A stretch of 64,000 nucleotides of DNA from Corylus avellana (GCF_901000735.1 NC_081543.1:23641515-23705514); one strand, 5' to 3'; positions 46,301-59,430 are shown, counted from the stretch's first letter. A program made the numbers and translations. Notes: a model not told the origin generated them from the letters alone.

Positions 46301-49300
46301 CACAGCAAAAGCAGCCGAAGGCAAACAGCTAATTAGACCAGAATAGAAACAGGGATTTCCCAACCAGCACAAAGAGCTATATTTTCCCTGTTATCCTTGA
46401 AGTTTCCCTTTCAAATAATTCAATATCTAACCTCCCAATAAATCTTCTGAAGCATTCTATCCTCTGAGATTAGGTGATTACCAATCTTCACATTATTCCT
46501 AAGCCTCCACAGATATAAATAGCGCACCCCATGTAACATTCGAGTTCCATATTGGAAAAAGATGAGTAGTTCACATAAAGTGAGTAGCTTATAAGAGAAT
46601 CATGAATGCTAAGTCTTACATTACTTAGTTATTAGGTGAAACATGGCTCTATAAGGAATTTTAGAGAAGTTCCAAATTGATTAGTCATTTTGGGGTGATA
46701 ATACAGATGTAGCTAATGTTTTTCCTTGGGTCGTTACACCCCAAGCTAATTTTCAAATCACAGCTCTAAGACTTTTGCCCTTCCATTCCCTCACTCCCTT
46801 ATTCAAAATATCATCCCACTCCAAAGGAATATGTGACTAATTTCACTTTTCCATAACAGCTTTCCAAAGCCTAGTTATAGGGCCAAGACTAGCAGAACGT
46901 GTTGACGTATTGGGTTCGTGTCAACATGTTTATGATATGAACCCGTTTATACCAAACCTGAACACGAACACCCAAATCCGAACACGACACATTTTCTTAA
47001 TAGGTAACACGACCCAACACGTGTAACCCGTTTAGATAAACGGATTGTGTTGGGTTCATACGACACGACCCATGAACACGTTTAATTTAGATGTTAATAG
47101 GCTACAACGTGACCCGTGAACAGGTTTAAAGTCATTTTAATTTTTATAGCTTAACCAAAATGGCAAAATCCAAGCAACCTTACAAATTTGAATAAAAATA
47201 AATAAAAAATAAAAATATATACGGGTCAAACGTTTCAACCCACAGACCCGCGGGTTGACATGACCCGACACATTTATTAAACAAATTATAAACGGGTAAC
47301 CCATTAACGACCCGAACCCGTTTAACCTAAACCCTAACCCTAAAATTACGTGTCAAGTTCGCATGTCGTTGGTTAAATTGCCAGCCTTAGTTATAGCCAT
47401 AGCCAAAGAATAAGTTATCTCGACTTTCAATGCAACCATACCAAAAACGCATTTGTATTCACCTTGGGTTCCCCATTTCAAAAGTATGTCCCCAATGGTA
47501 AGACTGTCCTTTATAGCTAACCAATGAATAAAAGAGTGCTTTGGAATAGCCAAATAAAACCAAATCAAGCTCCACCACTTCTTCTTTTGATTTTTTCTCT
47601 CATAACTTCCAAAGTGTCCCTAGTAGAATAGCTGTTTGACTTAAATGCCAGCCATATTGTTTTATCCCTACCCCCCATATTTAGCAAATGCAGCTTGCTT
47701 TGAATATCAACCAAAGCATCTGACCTTGCAGGCTGCCAATTCCAAACTAAGCCTCTAATAATACTTGACAATTTATCTTCAAGTTTACTTCTAGCATCAT
47801 ATATAACTCTATGTCCATAAAGGTCATAGAGCACACCATCTGGTATGTCATAGATCCAACCAAAGGAAGATTTTGTTACCTTCCCCAACCTTAAATTTTA
47901 AGGTGTTTGGTTAGGAAAAGGACCATTTCCATTTCAAATGAAATTGAGAGTATCCATTTGGTGTATTTAGGAGAACAAACTTGTCCAAAAAATTTATCCC
48001 TCAAAAGAAAAAGACAATATTACCCTCCTAAATACACTAAATGGATACTCTCCATTTTATTTGAAATGGAGAGGATTCATTTCCGTTTGGTCACCATTCT
48101 ATTAGAAAAATAAATATCTATTTCTAGAAATAGAAGAAGGTAGGATGTAACCGCTATTCCTAGTCATCAGTTTGATGACAACACAAATGCTCTCACTGTA
48201 ATTAAACCAAAATGACTAAAATACCCACATTTTTTGAATAAAAAAAAATAAATTTGAAGCTTCGTTGTTTAAGAAGGTGGAACTCTGACAGCGAGTGGTA
48301 GATTCTAACTAATTCCAGTGACAGGAGGCGGATTTCAAGAAAACAATTGTGGGCTCTTTTGAAAAATATAGTGTATTCCTTAAAAAAAAAATGCTATTCC
48401 TCCATTCCATGAGTTTAATCCTTGTACCAAACCTACCCTAGGAGATTCTTAGCAATATCCCTAAGTTTAAGTATTTTCCGCTAACTCCAAGTAGCATCTT
48501 GAGGAATTTTAAGCCACCAAAAACATTTTCCTTTGATTATATTATTGTATTAGATAAAAATAAATAAATAAATAAATAATGCGGGAAAAGAAGACCTGAC
48601 TTTTTATGGAAGGAGACTCACAGCCACATCGTGGACACAGGACAGCTCTATGGCTAGAGATTTACGGTCAACTTGGCAGTCGATTTCCATGGTTAGGTTT
48701 TTTTTTTTTTTATTTATTTATTTATTTATTTTTTTTTATTTACGGTCAACTTGGCAGTCGATTTCCATGGTTAGGTTTTTTTTTTTTTTTTTTAATAAAA
48801 AAAAAATCTAAGGTTATATAACTAAATTTTCACTCATTTGACGTAGGTATAAATTATAATGGACACTTTCACAGCATACATCATGTATTGTTCATCCTAA
48901 TTAAGAAAAATACTGACGGAATGCAAATTGAAAGTAGAGAAATGCAATTTTTCCATCTCTTTTTTTAACAAAAAAACAAAATAACTATTGGATATGTATG
49001 ATATGACCACCAATGATTGATTTGAAAAAATAAATAAAAAATAAAAAAAGAAAAAAGTCAAGTGTTCCCTAATATTAGTGAATATTAACTTAATAAAAAT
49101 AATAATAATGATCATTTCACTTATAGTGAATTTTTAAGTAAAAAAAAGCTTTTATCTAAAATTTATTTTTAGTCATTTAAAAAAAATAATAATAATAAAT
49201 AAAAAAATTTTTGACATTAAACACAATCTCAAATTAACTTGGCTGCAAATGGGGTGTCCACGTGCCACGCACCTTCATTTCAGATTTACAACCAAGTCAC

Positions 49301-49873
49301 CGTCGTTCGTCAAATCACCTTCCGTAATTCCGAAACTCACGCAAACATCTATAATTATTTCGGTCCGACTTTTAAATGCTTTCCAACCAGCGAACGTACT
49401 TTTTGGCTACGTCCACGCCACCAAAACAAAACAAAACAAAGCCGAGTGTTACGTACCTAAGACGTCAGCGGCGAGCTCGCGGAATCGGATGTGGCGGCGA
49501 CCAGCTTTCTCACAGTGGTCGAGCACTTTGGACAGGAGATAGTACGAGTAGAACGTCACCGCCGCCATCACCGTCAAGCAGAAGAATCCCAGTCCCCACC
49601 CCAATCCTTTGAACGCGTAAGGCAATGTCAGTATAGTCGGCCCCACTATCGCCGTCGTCAGATGATACCCCGCGTGCCACCATTCCCCTATACCAAAATC
49701 ATTTTTTTTTTTTAATATTTATTTATTCGTAAATCATTTCGGAAATGTTAAAAGAGTTTGATGATAAGGAGGGGGGAAGACGTGGCACCTTTTGATTGGA
49801 GGGTGAAAACCGCTCCCGCGTCATCTTCACGGCGGTTCTCGGGGAAAGGGTCACCCTTTGGAGGCTCCGCCAT
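43357..49873 (-). CDS. GAT1-like: GABA transporter 1-like amino acid permease (AAAP family)
   Basis: Seven exons join in frame with GT-AG borders: 49789-49873, 49457-49687, 45511-45608, 44923-45109, 44398-44528, 43847-44083 and 43357-43746. Together they are 1359 bp, or 452 residues, close to the length I recall for Arabidopsis GAT1 (about 450). The family are plasma-membrane, proton-coupled permeases; GAT1 imports GABA. Seen directly: hydrophilic N-terminus [20 protein letters not shown], then [20 protein letters not shown] with the first membrane span near residues 30-60, [20 protein letters not shown] near 107, [20 protein letters not shown] near 165, [15 protein letters not shown] near 271, and [20 protein letters not shown] near 325. 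Hydrophobic spans fill the rest to [16 protein letters not shown]. The start codon opens the exon after a CT-rich leader, with a TATA box about 200 bases upstream. Intron 2 is 3.8 kb and full of transposons; the others are short. Frame and splice sites look intact. Substrate is inferred from family resemblance. Confidence 0.88.
45889..47888 (-). mobile_element. 5'-truncated LINE (L1-type) in intron 2 of the transporter gene
   Basis: In the minus sense the coding end reads [20 protein letters not shown], then [20 protein letters not shown] and [19 protein letters not shown]. This is the zf-RVT region at the C-terminus of plant LINE reverse transcriptases. After the nested hAT the frame resumes around 46870 and reaches [21 protein letters not shown] 3' UTR rich in GCTGCTG and TTGTTT follows and ends near GTTAATAAAATTCATTCATA. 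The N-terminal endonuclease and RT core are missing. The coding part has stops. The insertion sits in the same orientation as the host gene. Part of its 3' UTR persists in the duplicated gene copy (51440-51580). Confidence 0.75.
46880..47387. mobile_element. hAT-like MITE nested in the LINE (508 bp)
   Basis: TAGTTATA flanks it exactly on both sides (46872-46879 and 47388-47395), a perfect 8-bp duplication. The left end GGGCCAAGACTAGC and right end TTGCCAGCCT are weakly inverted. The interior is full of ACACGACCC / GGGTCGTGT and AACCCGTTTA motifs, like the hAT end at 20940-21200. Removing it restores continuity of the LINE between GGCTATAAC and TAGGCTTTGG in the minus sense. Confidence 0.75.
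47905..48095. repeat. Hairpin MITE in intron 2
   Basis: Imperfect arms of about 60 bp: CCATTTCCATTTCAAATGAA through GAGTATCCATTTGGTGTATT, against CTAAATACACTAAATGGATA through TTTATTTGAAATGGAGAGGA. It is preceded by GTGTTTGGT, a common terminus motif of plant MITEs. In the duplicated gene copy (51590-51740) most of the left arm is deleted and the right arm is kept. Confidence 0.65.
48659..48785. repeat. Short tandem duplication
   Basis: TTTACGGTCAACTTGGCAGT followed by CGATTTCCATGGTTAGG occurs twice about 80 bp apart, separated by a T-rich run. The duplicated gene copy has it only once (about 52306-52339), so the doubling is later than, or was lost after, the gene duplication. Confidence 0.75.
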
Positions 49874-50070
49874 TGATATTGGACGAGATAGAGAGAGAGA
49901 GAGAAGAGAGAGGGGTGCGCAGGATAAGGATGGCAATTGTCTCAAGAGCGCATGTTAGTTATAGGCGGAGAGGAGATGCCGCGCGGAGCTGGTGGGGGCG
50001 TCGTGGTGGCTTCGAGAGTAAGCTGCCAAAGTGCGCTGGGAGTTGCCCTCTACCGTGCGCCTACACACAT

Positions 50071-50080
50071 ATTTTATATA
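50071..50080 (-). promoter_or_regulatory. TATA box of the GABA-transporter-like gene
   Basis: TATATAAAAT in the minus sense, about 200 bases upstream of the start codon at 49873 and followed by a (GA/CT)n-rich leader (49885-49912). The pseudogene copy keeps TATATAAAG at the matching place (61108-61116). Confidence 0.6.
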
Positions 50081-50564
50081 CAAAATGCGAAGCATCACAT
50101 TCTCCCATCTCCATATGAGGATTGAGCTGGAGATTGTATGAATATGGTTTGGGGATTTTTTTTGAGCAACGAAATTACAAGATTGCCCATCGGTTGTTGA
50201 TTAAATTACTAACAAAACTACGGAGGATTTAGTCTTTTAATTAGAAAATGCCAAAGTCGTAGATAACTTCTTTTTTTTTTTTTTTTTAATGTATATATAG
50301 ACTTTATATAAAATATGTATATTATAATAGATCGAATCCAACAACTGAAATGCTAAAAGCGAGGAAATTCTCCATCAATGTCCTAAATTCTTGATTACAG
50401 AATATTGATCGAGAATGTAATCGTCGAGATTTTATTCTATGTTTATGATTTAGTTTGCTATGGGATTTAAACGATGGATTTATCCTCCCTGCAGTTATTT
50501 TTTTTTTTTTTTTGACAAAAGGATAATTATCATTGATCTAGATCAAAGGCGGGGTAAAAAAACT

Positions 50565-50750
50565 TCAACAACAATCATAAGATAGAGCTATTTGCTCCAT
50601 CAAAACAACATTACTAATACAATTTGAGGTATGGTCCCTCCAAATCCTATCACTGTCATTTGTCCTGATCGCCTTTGCGAGTTTATGAGCTATCTTATTA
50701 GCTTCACGGTAAACAAAACCACATCTCCATTGTGGGATCGTATGCACCGC
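50565..50750 (-). pseudogene. LINE RNase H C-terminal scrap at the gene-duplication border
   Basis: The minus strand reads HTIPQWRCGFVYREANKIAH, then KLAKAIRTNDSDRIWRDHTS and NCISNVVLMEQIALSYDCC with a stop. FVYREANKIAHKLAKA is the conserved C-terminal RNase H pattern of plant LINEs. It lies exactly where the duplicated transporter sequence begins (about 50760), so it may mark the rearrangement point. Confidence 0.65.
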
Positions 50751-53307
50751 ATATCCAAAATCCAAAAGGCACAAAAAGAAGAAAAATTTTGGATTAAAAT
50801 TACATTCTTTTTTTCTTATTCTCCAAAGGTAATCATATTTTAGACCAAAATTAACCAGCAACAGACCTTGTGGGACAGTAACCATCTCATCTGATGATGG
50901 AAAATTTGAGAAAATGACTGAACTGAACAATCTATAATGGTATTATGTCTGTATCTTTGAAAAACGTATATGCAGATACCAGATGGCACTCTCTTGTCTC
51001 CCACCAACGCCAAAGAGCAGCACTCGCGTGCTGATAAACAGATAAAAGTAGTAGAACTCATCAAAAAATCAATAAATAAAGGTCTAGTAAACATGCTTCA
51101 ATACATTGCCCTGCAAGCAAAATTGCTCCTATTCTAATTCCAGTGTTGATAGCCGTTTGGATTAATATTACAAAGTAAAACATCCATCCCGACCCTGTAA
51201 GAACAACAAAGCAACAAAGTAAAGAGAAATGATCTTTTTACATCTCTTGTACATCTCCATACATCTCTTTTTCTAATAAACCATTGAATCTGTTACAAGA
51301 GATATACATATAACAGGTGTTCAAAGTAAATGATATATGTTCTTTCAGTTTTTGTATTCAAGAAAATAAAAAAGAAATTGAATTGTCTGATGTGATCCAC
51401 ACACGTGTGACTCAAATTGTCATTATATAATTTATATGTTTTGTTATGAATGAATTTTATTAACAACCAAACGAAAGAATACTACACACTCCAGCAACTT
51501 GCTAGAAACCCTTATGCCAAAAGGCTACATAATTGGCAAGCAAGCCAAAAAAACACCGAAATCCTCTAACAGCAAGCAGCTGATCAGTATCACCTATCCA
51601 TTTAGTGCATTTAAGAGAATAAATTTATCTAAAAAATTTATCCCTCAAAAGAAAAAGACAATATTACCCTCTTAAATATACTAAATAGATACTCTCCATT
51701 TTATTTGAAATAGAAAAGATTTGTTTCCGTTTGATCAGTATTCTATTAAGAAAATAAATATTTATTTCTAGGAATAGAAGAAGGTAGGATGTAACCGCTA
51801 TTTCTAGTCATCAGTTTGATGACAACACAAATGTTTTCATTGTAATTAAACCAAAATTACTAAAATACCCACATTTAAAATAATAATAATACTAATAATA
51901 ATAATTTAAAGCTTCGTTGTTTAAGAAGGTGGAACTCTGACAGCTGGTGGTAGATTCAGGCTAATTCCGATGACTGGAGGCCAATTCCAAAAAAAAAATT
52001 GTGGGTTTCTTTGAAAAATATAGTGTATTCCTAAAAAAAAATGCTATTCCTCCATTCCATGGGTTTAATCCTTATACCAAACCTACCCTAAGAGATGCTT
52101 AGCAATATCTCTAAGTTTAAGTATTTTCCGCTAACTCCAAGTAGCATCTTGAGGAATTTTAAGCAACCAAAAACATTTTCCTTTGATTATATTATTGTAT
52201 TAGATAAAAATAAATAAATAAACAATGCGAGAAAAGAAGACCTGACTTTTTATGGAAGGAGACTCATAGCCACATCGAAGACACAGCTCTATGGCTAGAG
52301 ATTTACAGTCAACTTGGCAGTCGATTTCCATGGTTAGGGTTTTTTTTTTTTTTTTTAATAAAAAAAAAATCTAAGGTTATATAACCAAATTTTCACTCAT
52401 TTTACATAGGTATAAATTATAATGGACACTTTCACAGCATACATCATGTATTGTTCATCCTAATTAAGAAAAATACCAACGGAATGCAAATTGAAAGTAG
52501 AGAAATGCAATTTTTCCATCTCTTTTCTTTTTTCTTTTCTTTTTTTTTTAAAAAAAACAAAACAAAACAAAACAAAATCAACTATTGAATATGTATGATA
52601 TGACCCACCAATGATTGATTTGTGAAAGAAAAAAAATAAAAAATAAAAATAAAAAAGTCAAAAGTGTTCCCCTAATTTTAGTGAATATTAACTTAGTAAA
52701 AATAATAATAATGGTCCCTTCACTTAGGGCAAGGAGAAATATAACTTTTAAGTAAAACTTTTGCTCAAAGTATGTTTTTGGTCATTTTTAAATTTTTTTG
52801 ATGTTATACCCACTTTTAATGTCCACAAACACAATCTCAAACATGACGATAATAATTTGGCTACAAATGGGGTGGCAACGTGCCACACATCTTCATTTCA
52901 GATTTACAACCAAGTCATCGTCGTTCGTCTAATCACCTTTCGTAATTTTGAAACTCACGCAAACATCTCTAATTATTTCGGTCCGACTTTTAAATGCTTT
53001 CCAACCAGCGAACATGCTTTGGCTACGTCCACGCCACCAAAACAAAACAAAGCCAAGTATTACATACCTAAGACGTCAGCGGCGAGCTCGCGGAATCAGA
53101 TGTGGCGGTGACTAGCTTTCTCACAGTGGTCGAGCACTTTGGACAGGAGATAGTATGAGTAGAAGGTCATCGCCGCTATCACCGTCAAGCAGAAGAATCC
53201 CAGGCCCCACCCCAACCCTTTGAACGCGTAAGGCAATGTTAGTATCGTCGGCCCCACTATTGCCGTCGTCAGATGATACCCCATATGCCACCATTCCCCT
53301 ATGCCAA

Positions 53308-53975
53308 TGTTGAAACAGTTATCAACCCTGGTAACAACTCGATTCAAAGCCTACTAAGAGCGAAAAATGATCAGTAGTGACAGACTGCAAGATGGGGGGG
53401 TGTGGTGGTCGTGCCACCTCCGATCCCTGAGTGAGAGTTTGATTATGACAAGAGTAATAAAATAAGGAAATAATGAGCAATAATAACTGAGAATAATAAG
53501 AGTAAGAGAATTAGTACATATCTGTATCATAAGATGACTACTCCTTTTATAAATGCTGTGAGTGGGTGAACTCTAGTGGGACTCTCACTTAACTCCCTTA
53601 ATTCCTGAGAGTGGTTAAATCGATACTATCCTTTGATATAATATGGGAGATTTAAGTAGATATGATATTATGTATTTATACATCTTTTTTGGGAGATATT
53701 TAGTTGATTGCTCTCTGATTTGGGCTGTAACTCCAAGATTGGGTTGTTTGGAGAGTGATCACGCTCCCTTGATTATATGGGTATGTGATTCTGCATGCAA
53801 CCATTTTGATATGGTGCATAACCGCATGCTTGAGTGTGGACCTGATACGATCGAGTGATCGTGTTAGGATTTCCTGGGCTTTGGGCTTTAATACCTTGGT
53901 GTTATGCTGAGCCATGGCCTCTTATTCGAAGTGGGCCTTTTGGTTTTGGGCTTTGGGATGTATTTTGCATCAACA
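53308..53975 (-). repeat. 3' LTR of the gypsy element
   Basis: 668 bp. In the minus sense it starts TGTTGATGCAAAATACATCC and ends GATAACTGTTTCAACA. It is preceded (minus sense) by a purine-rich GGGAATGACGGGGTAC, a likely polypurine tract. Confidence 0.8.
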
Positions 53976-54214
53976 GTACCCCGTCATTCCCTTAGGTCAC
54001 TGTGGTGGCCTAATGGGAATAAAGTTTCTTTTATCCACACCTGAAATGTTACCATTGTTTTTGCAACTTTTGTATATATTTCTTTGAAGTCGATCCGCGC
54101 ACGTTCAGCCAAAGTCGGGAGAAATTATGCCCTAATCCGAAGATGGCAATTTTCTATGTAGGCATACTCGTGCATTGTTTGAGTGGTACGATGTTCAAAG
54201 CATGAGTCTGTAGG

Positions 54215-54320
54215 TAAATGTATAGATGCATGCATGAGCAGATGCATGTATGAGTGGATGCGTGCATGAATAGATGCATGTATGAGTGGATGCATACATG
54301 AATAGATGCATGATCGGATG
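54215..54320. repeat. 16-bp ATGCATG-type minisatellite
   Basis: Repeats of the type GATGCATGTATGAGTG with ATGCATGCATGA variants, six or more units, within the 3' non-coding part of the gypsy element. Confidence 0.7.
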
Positions 54321-54555
54321 TCTGTATGTACTTTTGTTTTGGACCCATTTCTGGGCCGCTGTTTGTTTTCTTGTTTTGCTTATGTACCTGCAGTTTCCTG
54401 TAATGAAATAAGTTTATTAGTTTCTAAAATTCCTTGTGCCCAATGTGTGTTTGAGTTTCGCTCTTTGTGTGTGGAAAAAAGTCTGGGGAAAGGACCATTC
54501 TTGGGGGATCCTTTACGTTGTGAAACTGGGAGATTAGAAGAAATATATATGCTAC

Positions 54556-54780
54556 CCAACACCGTTTTAACTAGCTGTATAGAGGAGTACCGTTTTTAAA
54601 CATGTACGGAGTATACATCTACCAACCCGAGTGGGATGATCACCTTTTAGTTTTCCGTTATTCGAACGAAGGCTTTTAATTTGATGACTACTCGACACCG
54701 TTTTAACTAGCTACATAAAGGAGTACCGTTTTTAATATGTACGGAGTATACCTCTACCAACCCGAGCAGGATGATGGCTC
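54556..54780. repeat. Tandem duplication of about 140 bp
   Basis: ACACCGTTTTAACTAGCT, GGAGTACCGTTTTTAA, GTACGGAGTATAC and TCTACCAACCCGAG occur twice in the same order (from about 54560 and 54699). Confidence 0.65.
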
Positions 54781-55164
54781 ATCACAGTACCACAATACCT
54801 TAGTTTCACAGTGGAGTTTCCCTTTTGATGTGTCTGTATATCTTCTTTTTCCTAAAGATGGAGAGAGATATGGGACCATTGAGTGATCCACCTGGAGTTA
54901 TTCTTGGGGGGAAGTGTCCTCAGGTTACCGGGGACTCTCCGATGCTTAAGTCAGTATTGGTGTATGGAATTCATGATGGGGAAAATAAAGAAATGAAATT
55001 AAGTGAAGTTAATCACCTTTAGTTTGTTCTTGTTTCCCACTCTTGATGCTTCTGATTTGTTCTCCTTTGCTTCTTTTGCTTGTTCATGTTATCTAAAAGA
55101 AGATATAGTAAAAATAGATATATACGGCTTATACCTGAGGGATGCGGGTTAATACCCCCTTTTG

Positions 55165-56260
55165 CTGAATTTATTGATAATAATGTCAGAGGTGTTTAGC
55201 ATTCCAAGGGTGGATCAGTTGTTTTCCGTCCAGTGTTTCAAGATGCTATGTCCTAGATCGTCGGTTGTCCTTTACCTTATACGAGCCTTCCCAGGACGGA
55301 CCCAGTTTGCCGTCGGCTGGGTCTTTCATTGGATGCATCACTTTCTGAAAAACGAGGTCTCCGTTATAAAAACTATGATGTTTTACCTTCTTATTACCTT
55401 GTAGTAGTCCGTTGATAGGTTTCTATGTGTATGGCGGCCTGAGATCTCCCTTGTTAAAGTTGGCTTGCTTGCGACTGGGCATGCCTATTTCGATTGGGAC
55501 CATAGCTTTACTTCCAAATGGGAGAGCGAATGGGGTATTCCCGATTGCTGTTTTTGTGGTCATCCGGTAAGCCCATAACACTTATGGTAATTTTTCTGCC
55601 CATAAACCTTTGGCTTTGTCCAACTTTCTCTTGATCATTTTGAAAATTGTTTTATTAGTTGCTTCGACCTGCCCATTTGCCTGGGGGTGTGCTGGTGAGG
55701 AGTAATAGTTGCTGATGCCAAGTTGTGAACACCAATCTCGGAATGCTGGGTTATCAAACTGCTTACCGTTGGCTGTCACAATTAAGTGCGGGATACCGAA
55801 CCGGCAAACCATTGATCGCCATATGAAGTGTTCGATATTCTTCTGTGTGATGGTGGCTAGTGCCTTGGCTTTTGCCCATTTGGTGAAGTAGCCAACTGCT
55901 ACCACAGAGAACTTAACTCCTCTTTTTCCCAGTGGTAAGGGTCCTACGATATCTACCCCCCACTGTGCGAACGGCCAAGTAGTGAATACTGATGTGAGAT
56001 CTTCCGGTGGACTCCTTGAGATGTTGGCCAATTGCTGGCATTTTTTACAACCTTTGACCATGTCGTCTGTGTCTTGAGCCATTGTTGGCCAATAGTACCC
56101 TGCCCTTAAGGCTTTATGAGCTAGGGATCTCCTTCTCAAGTGGTTTCCATATATGCCTTTGTGAATTTCTCTTAAGACATAGTTTGCCTCTTCCTCCAAC
56201 AAACATTGCAAAAGCGGATATTGGGGAGTAGTAGGGATCGAAAAATTGAAGAAAAAGGAA
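55165..56260 (-). pseudogene. Gypsy integrase with mutated catalytic Asp
   Basis: In the minus sense the HHCC zinc finger is visible (EIHKGIYGNH, then GCKKCQQ). The core follows: WGVDIVGPLP with the first catalytic Asp, FGIPHLIVTANGKQFDN, where the second Asp of the family's DNG motif is Ala, and HPQANGQVEATNKTI with the catalytic Glu. The open frame stops at 55582 (PEVLWAYR has become P-stop-VLWAYR). The family C-terminus continues past the stop to about 55165 (KDPADGKLGPSWEGSYKV, HLETLDGKQLIHPWNAKHL), with further stops. Integration activity is lost. Confidence 0.85.
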
Positions 56261-56299
56261 CCCGTTGATGAGGCCGCCAAATTTGGCAAGTGTTCTCTG

Positions 56300-59200
56300 G
56301 ACTTAGTAGTTGTCCGATGTCCTTAGTGGGCCGCTGGATTTTGACAGGTATCAGATGGACTTTATGGTCCGCTGGACTTCACGAGTGTCCGACGGACTTT
56401 GCAGAGTTTGGAATGAGAGGTTCATGCCTTTGTAGGTAGTATTGGACCCCTGGGACGTGGGTTAGCCGAAGTTTTTCAGTGGTGATTGCAAATACTAGAT
56501 GAAGCTCGTTGGTACTTTCGGAGGTCCCCTTAGCACTTTGAGGTGGTCTTAAGAATTTGAAGTTGTCCTTTGAGAATTGTATATATTGATGAAAACTTGG
56601 GCGTATTTTGAAAGTAGAACCAAGAGGTCATGTCCTGCATTGGTGTAGGCAGATTATAGAATGAGAAGTTTCTACTATCTTGGCGTCTCATATCATATGT
56701 GTACTGCCATTCAAGAGACTTGGAAAGTTTCTTACTTCCAAAGTAATAACAAGATCATAAAATATATTCAATCATTAGAAGTATTGCTAAAAGATTTTCT
56801 CAATAAGCCATAACAAATATGATAAACCAAACCTAGGCCGCCATTATCATGTCTTGGAGAGTCTTCGTTCAAATGACCACATTTTGTTTTTATTTCACAA
56901 ACAACCACTATGGACCCATGTGTAGGGAATCAATTATAAACCATTAGCGGTAAAACAATAATCCATAAAAATTCTCATGTTCAATTTTTCGTTTTCTTGC
57001 AAAAGCTCAAAGATAAACAAAAGAGCGTATGGTTTGAAGTTTGGTCCTCATTGGCGCGTAATGTTAGTCAAATAAGCAATAATAAGTTAAAGCATAATTA
57101 AATCAATCATGATTCATATGGCATAAAATGACCATAAACATTTTTTCTTATTGCGTAAATATGGGAAGTGCAAAATGTTGTGTTCCTGTTTTTAGTGGGT
57201 GTGAGTGTGGGCTTTGCGGACAAACAAATTTGCACGAATGGATATGTAATGGTATATAGAGGTTCTAACAGGTATTCATTTTTGTTGACTCTAGCCAATC
57301 ACCCCACAAAAATAAAGCACACAGTCGCTCAATGCTTAAGGAAACAAATCAAAACTGCCTTTGAGAAATCCTGACATGCGGGCAAAACTAAATAGCTTTT
57401 ATTGTGCAAATGAAAAATGAATAGTATTTGTTCAAAGCGGAGAAATCTCCGACCTCACGGATGAATAGTCATTAATTGGAAGCTAAGGCTATCCCAAAAA
57501 TTCAAGGAGTTGAGTGCGGATGCACACAATTCAATGGCTAGAAAACTAAACCCATTGCCTTTGCAAATCTCTATAGTCACATTTACATATTGCTTATACA
57601 TATACATAAGAAAAACACTTGCGTACAAAGCCAAAACTCTTTGCACATGGAAATAAACAGAAAGACAATCATGTGGATATTGGCACATAAACTCAAGTGT
57701 GGCCATCACAAGCCTTTAGTAGATAAAAAATTTCATATATGTTGTGTGTGTTAAGCAATCAGAATTTAAAAGTGAGCTTTGGACAACTGTGACAACGAGT
57801 GATTTGGATTTCAAACTCCTCACATATTAATAAAGCTAGAATTCAATATTTCTATCATTATATGAAAAAGAGGGAGAAGCATTCAACCTAACTTTTAGAT
57901 TGATCGAAGGTGAGTGTAGATCTGCTACCGAGGGACACCTTTTTGCTATGGAGGGCGTAGATCCATGTAGATCCATCGGCAAATTGGAACTTAAATCCTG
58001 CATTTTACATACGTACTACAAGGACATAGCAATATAATTAGATCCAAAATAGGTATCCGTCCCCCAACTCTGTTGCTTCTCAAAGTTGGGTTTCATTATC
58101 AGAGTTTTAACTCTCAAGATTATCCATTCGAAATTCTACTTCAGCTGTTGGGTCCAAGTAGTACCTCGAAATGTTTTGCCCTAAGTGCTATCGACACTTG
58201 GGTATAAGCTTTTCTAGGGAGTATTTCCTTTCTTGTCTTTTGTGTATTTATGCATCTCTGTCTACACTTTTCTTTTCTTTTCTTTTTTTGAGTGCTTGCA
58301 TATATGCGTATGTATAGACAAGTGATTAATTAAGTCTGAAAAATCAATCCCAAATGTTGCATATAAAGAGGCATAATGCCGAAAGATGCATAAAAGAATA
58401 ATATATTTTGACATTTATTTAAATAATTTCCACACATTTAACAAATCAAATATGCAATTGTATGATTTCATTGTTGGTGTTTATATGCAAAAAACTCAAC
58501 CACATATTAAAGCTTTCATGTGAAATCGATAAAATACATGTTATATCACCTCTTGATTTTTTGTTCCATGGAATGGGCCTTTTCTTTTTGTGCAGAATTG
58601 ATAGATCAGAAAGATAGACATGCATTCTTATATGAACCCTTGCTACTTTTAAGATTTTAAAGGCAATGGATCAAAAAGACGAAATATGACCACATCTCTT
58701 TACTGTCAATATTTCTTCTTTTTTAATTTATTAGATATGAATGTTGCCAAGAATTCGTCTCGATAAATTGAAAATTGCTATGAGTAAGCAAATAAGAAAG
58801 AGAAGGCAAAGTATAAATTTATCTTGCTTTTTATGAAGATCAACATACACCTTCGTAGATCCATTTCCTGGTGTGGCAGTCTTGAACTTTCCCGTTTTAT
58901 TGATCTGCAACAATTTGGCAAAAGAGAGCATGTGCATCCAAGTAATAGTAATGATATTTTTCAATCACTGAGATGAGAAGCAAGAAAATTAAGCCATCAT
59001 TTTTACTTACACTATTATAGCAGGCACATATGTTAATTAGAGATAAAACATCGATCTCCTTTATTTTATTTTTTTGACTTCCGTTAAACACATATGAAAG
59101 AATAGATCTTTCAACTTCCATTTTACGTCATAAATGTATTTATTGGACAAATTGTATTATTCTTAAAATTGCAAGGACACTAATCAATAATAAAAATATT

Positions 59201-59430
59201 GGTATTTGTGCTCCAATTTGTTTTGGAGCGAAGTGCTTGTATAAAGGAAGAAAACTTATTGAGTTGTTTCACAGCCAAAGGCACAGTTTTATATCAGATT
59301 TGATGTTCAAGTTTCAAGTATTTATTTTTATTAAAATACTCTCATCAAAACACATATATTCATCCATGCCATAAATTGCAAACAAGCATAATTAACTTTT
59401 TAGAAGATAAGTTAATGTGGACTTATCTCA
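56300..59430. other. Non-coding AT-rich core of the gypsy element, origin unknown
   Basis: Where protease, reverse transcriptase and RNase H should lie, no such motif is seen on either strand. Two short exon-like pieces with splice-like borders occur in the minus sense: about 58860-58910 (INKTGKFKTATPGNGSTK) and about 57900-58003 (FKFQFADGSTWIYALHSKK). I do not recognise them. It could be captured host DNA or heavily decayed sequence. Confidence 0.4.

Noticed and set aside
47322..47345. AAACCCTAACCCTAA (telobox / interstitial telomere)
   Set aside because: One and a half units within a hAT-like element; chance or a common subterminal motif.
55709..55891. Plus-strand frame opposite the integrase
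   Set aside because: Antisense shadow of the gypsy integrase.
57107..57709. Minus-strand frames within the gypsy core
   Set aside because: No recognisable protein family, no splice support and average composition for non-coding DNA.
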